From Dermanyssus gallinae (lineage: Eukaryota; Arthropoda; Arachnida; Mesostigmata; Dermanyssidae), in NCBI GenBank assembly GCA_003439945.1, contig QVRM01002168.1:62001-126000 (forward strand): 64,000 nt of DNA, read 5' to 3'. Shown here one piece after another: positions 63,157 through 64,000 of this stretch (position 1 is its first letter; each line of letters starts with the position of its first letter). The position numbers and the translations under genes are program-made. A model generated the notes under the pieces. That model saw nothing but the letters and a program-made list of their open reading frames with translations. It did not search any database and was not told the origin of the DNA.

Positions 63157-63581
63157 TAAGAAGTGCTAACATACTCTTCTAGTTTAAAAAGATGTTTAAG
63201 TAGTATCTCTTCAGTGACGTAGTTAGCACGAGGTAGAGAATATGTCCTCCTTGAATAACCCCGTAATCAACGCACATAATTAATGTTCCTAATTCGATTC
63301 AATGTGCGTTCGTGGCGCTTAATCAGATTATTTCAACGAGGCTGGTCCCACGATTCAGTAAAAGTGTATTCCGCGCCTCATTACTAAATTTGAAGGCATT
63401 CGATTTCTGTTTGCAAGAGCCAAAATATCAGCGAAATATTCCCACAATGCGGTTCCTTAGCGCATTGGCGCATATTTATGTAGAAAGAAACACAAGAAGC
63501 ACAACGTGATGGCTCTCTTTATAGGTAATGGCAAAGCAGCGTGGCGCGAATTTCTTCGCATTCTGCGTAAATACAGAGCCC

Positions 63582-63583
<2 letters not shown>
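63157..63583. other. Unassigned stretch
   Basis: Nothing recognised. Confidence 0.4.

Positions 63584-63628
<45 letters not shown>
63584..63628. repeat. (TA)n microsatellite
   Basis: About 22 TA units. The remaining 370 bases of the window show nothing recognisable. Confidence 0.95.
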
Positions 63629-63629
<1 letters not shown>

Positions 63630-64000
63630 CTCATCAGGACTCCCAACGACGAGGTAAAGAGACTGCTCTTTCACTCCGTTAAGGATGGTATAAATCGCAC
63701 AGTCGCCCTCTTCTCCCGTATACAGATTTGAATGCGGAACCCATGAACAAAAATATAGGTGCCTAATATTATTGTTAAAGCACGAATTAGGCATAATGGA
63801 CTTTAAAAACAAAGGGGTCAATGTGTGTAACGTCATGTGTGTGTTTGTAAATGCATGAGTGATGATATTGTTACAAATACAGTACAGTCGAGATACGCAC
63901 TAATAAAGTTTAGTTTTAGTATAGAGCACACGCTAGGGAAGGCCTTCGACGAAAAGTCTAAAGGGTATATTTACAAAACACCACTAAGGAACACATAAAT

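Overview
This window looks like arthropod nuclear DNA. It carries non-LTR retrotransposon remnants of the R1, R2 and CR1/Jockey types, a DD34D mariner element, tRNA-derived SINEs and an extreme density of (TA)n microsatellites (more than 25 tracts in 64 kb). There are no operons, no recognisable bacterial genes and no long conserved cellular reading frames. A mite or other chelicerate is plausible, but that is an inference from overall style and no marker gene proves it. Most of the window appears to be intergenic or long-intron sequence in which transposons have decayed.

Layout. 0.2-10.5 kb is a retroelement graveyard. It holds an R1-clade 3' end (1.98-2.68 kb), three copies of one further non-LTR family (3.57-4.73 kb on +, 5.05-7.14 kb on -, 7.57-8.04 kb on +), CR1/Jockey-like fragments (8.82-9.56 kb on +, 10.27-10.55 kb on -) and two copies of a tRNA-derived SINE (here SINE-A). 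11.9-13.5 kb is a GC-rich, trinucleotide-repeat-rich block ending in a good candidate first coding exon: signal peptide, phase-0 end, GTGAGT donor. 13.5-25 kb is mostly unassigned, with a 136-bp (TA)n tract, a second weak candidate first exon near 20.56 kb and a GC-rich block at 21.75-22.74 kb. 25.12-26.44 kb is a nearly complete mariner inserted inside a (TA)n tract, its transposase broken by one in-frame stop. 29.37-29.94 kb is a tandem SINE (SINE-B) flanked by a 25-bp target-site duplication. 33-37 kb has GC-rich and (AAC)n-rich sequence, a candidate 9-nt microexon and SINE-A copy 3. 37.2-38.1 kb is another decayed reverse transcriptase. 43.65-43.93 kb is a 27/30-bp minisatellite without stops in several frames of both strands. 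45-47 kb is GC-rich. 49.94-50.74 kb is a foldback-type inverted-repeat element. 54.6-55.4 kb is the 3' end of an R2-clade retrotransposon with zinc knuckle and endonuclease domain. It is followed at 55.56-55.67 kb by two adjacent long palindromes sharing one core. The rest of the window to 64 kb is simple repeats and sequence I cannot assign.

How the parts relate. The visible biology is transposition. Mariner uses TA targets and sits in (TA)n. Two of the non-LTR 3' ends run into (TA)n within about 60-75 bases of their stop codons, so retrotransposition and (TA)n microsatellites may be linked here. The two SINE families would depend on the reverse transcriptase of a LINE, but no shared 3' tail was found that names the partner. 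Cellular gene content is limited to one or two candidate first exons, so the window may lie across a 5' end and a very long intron.
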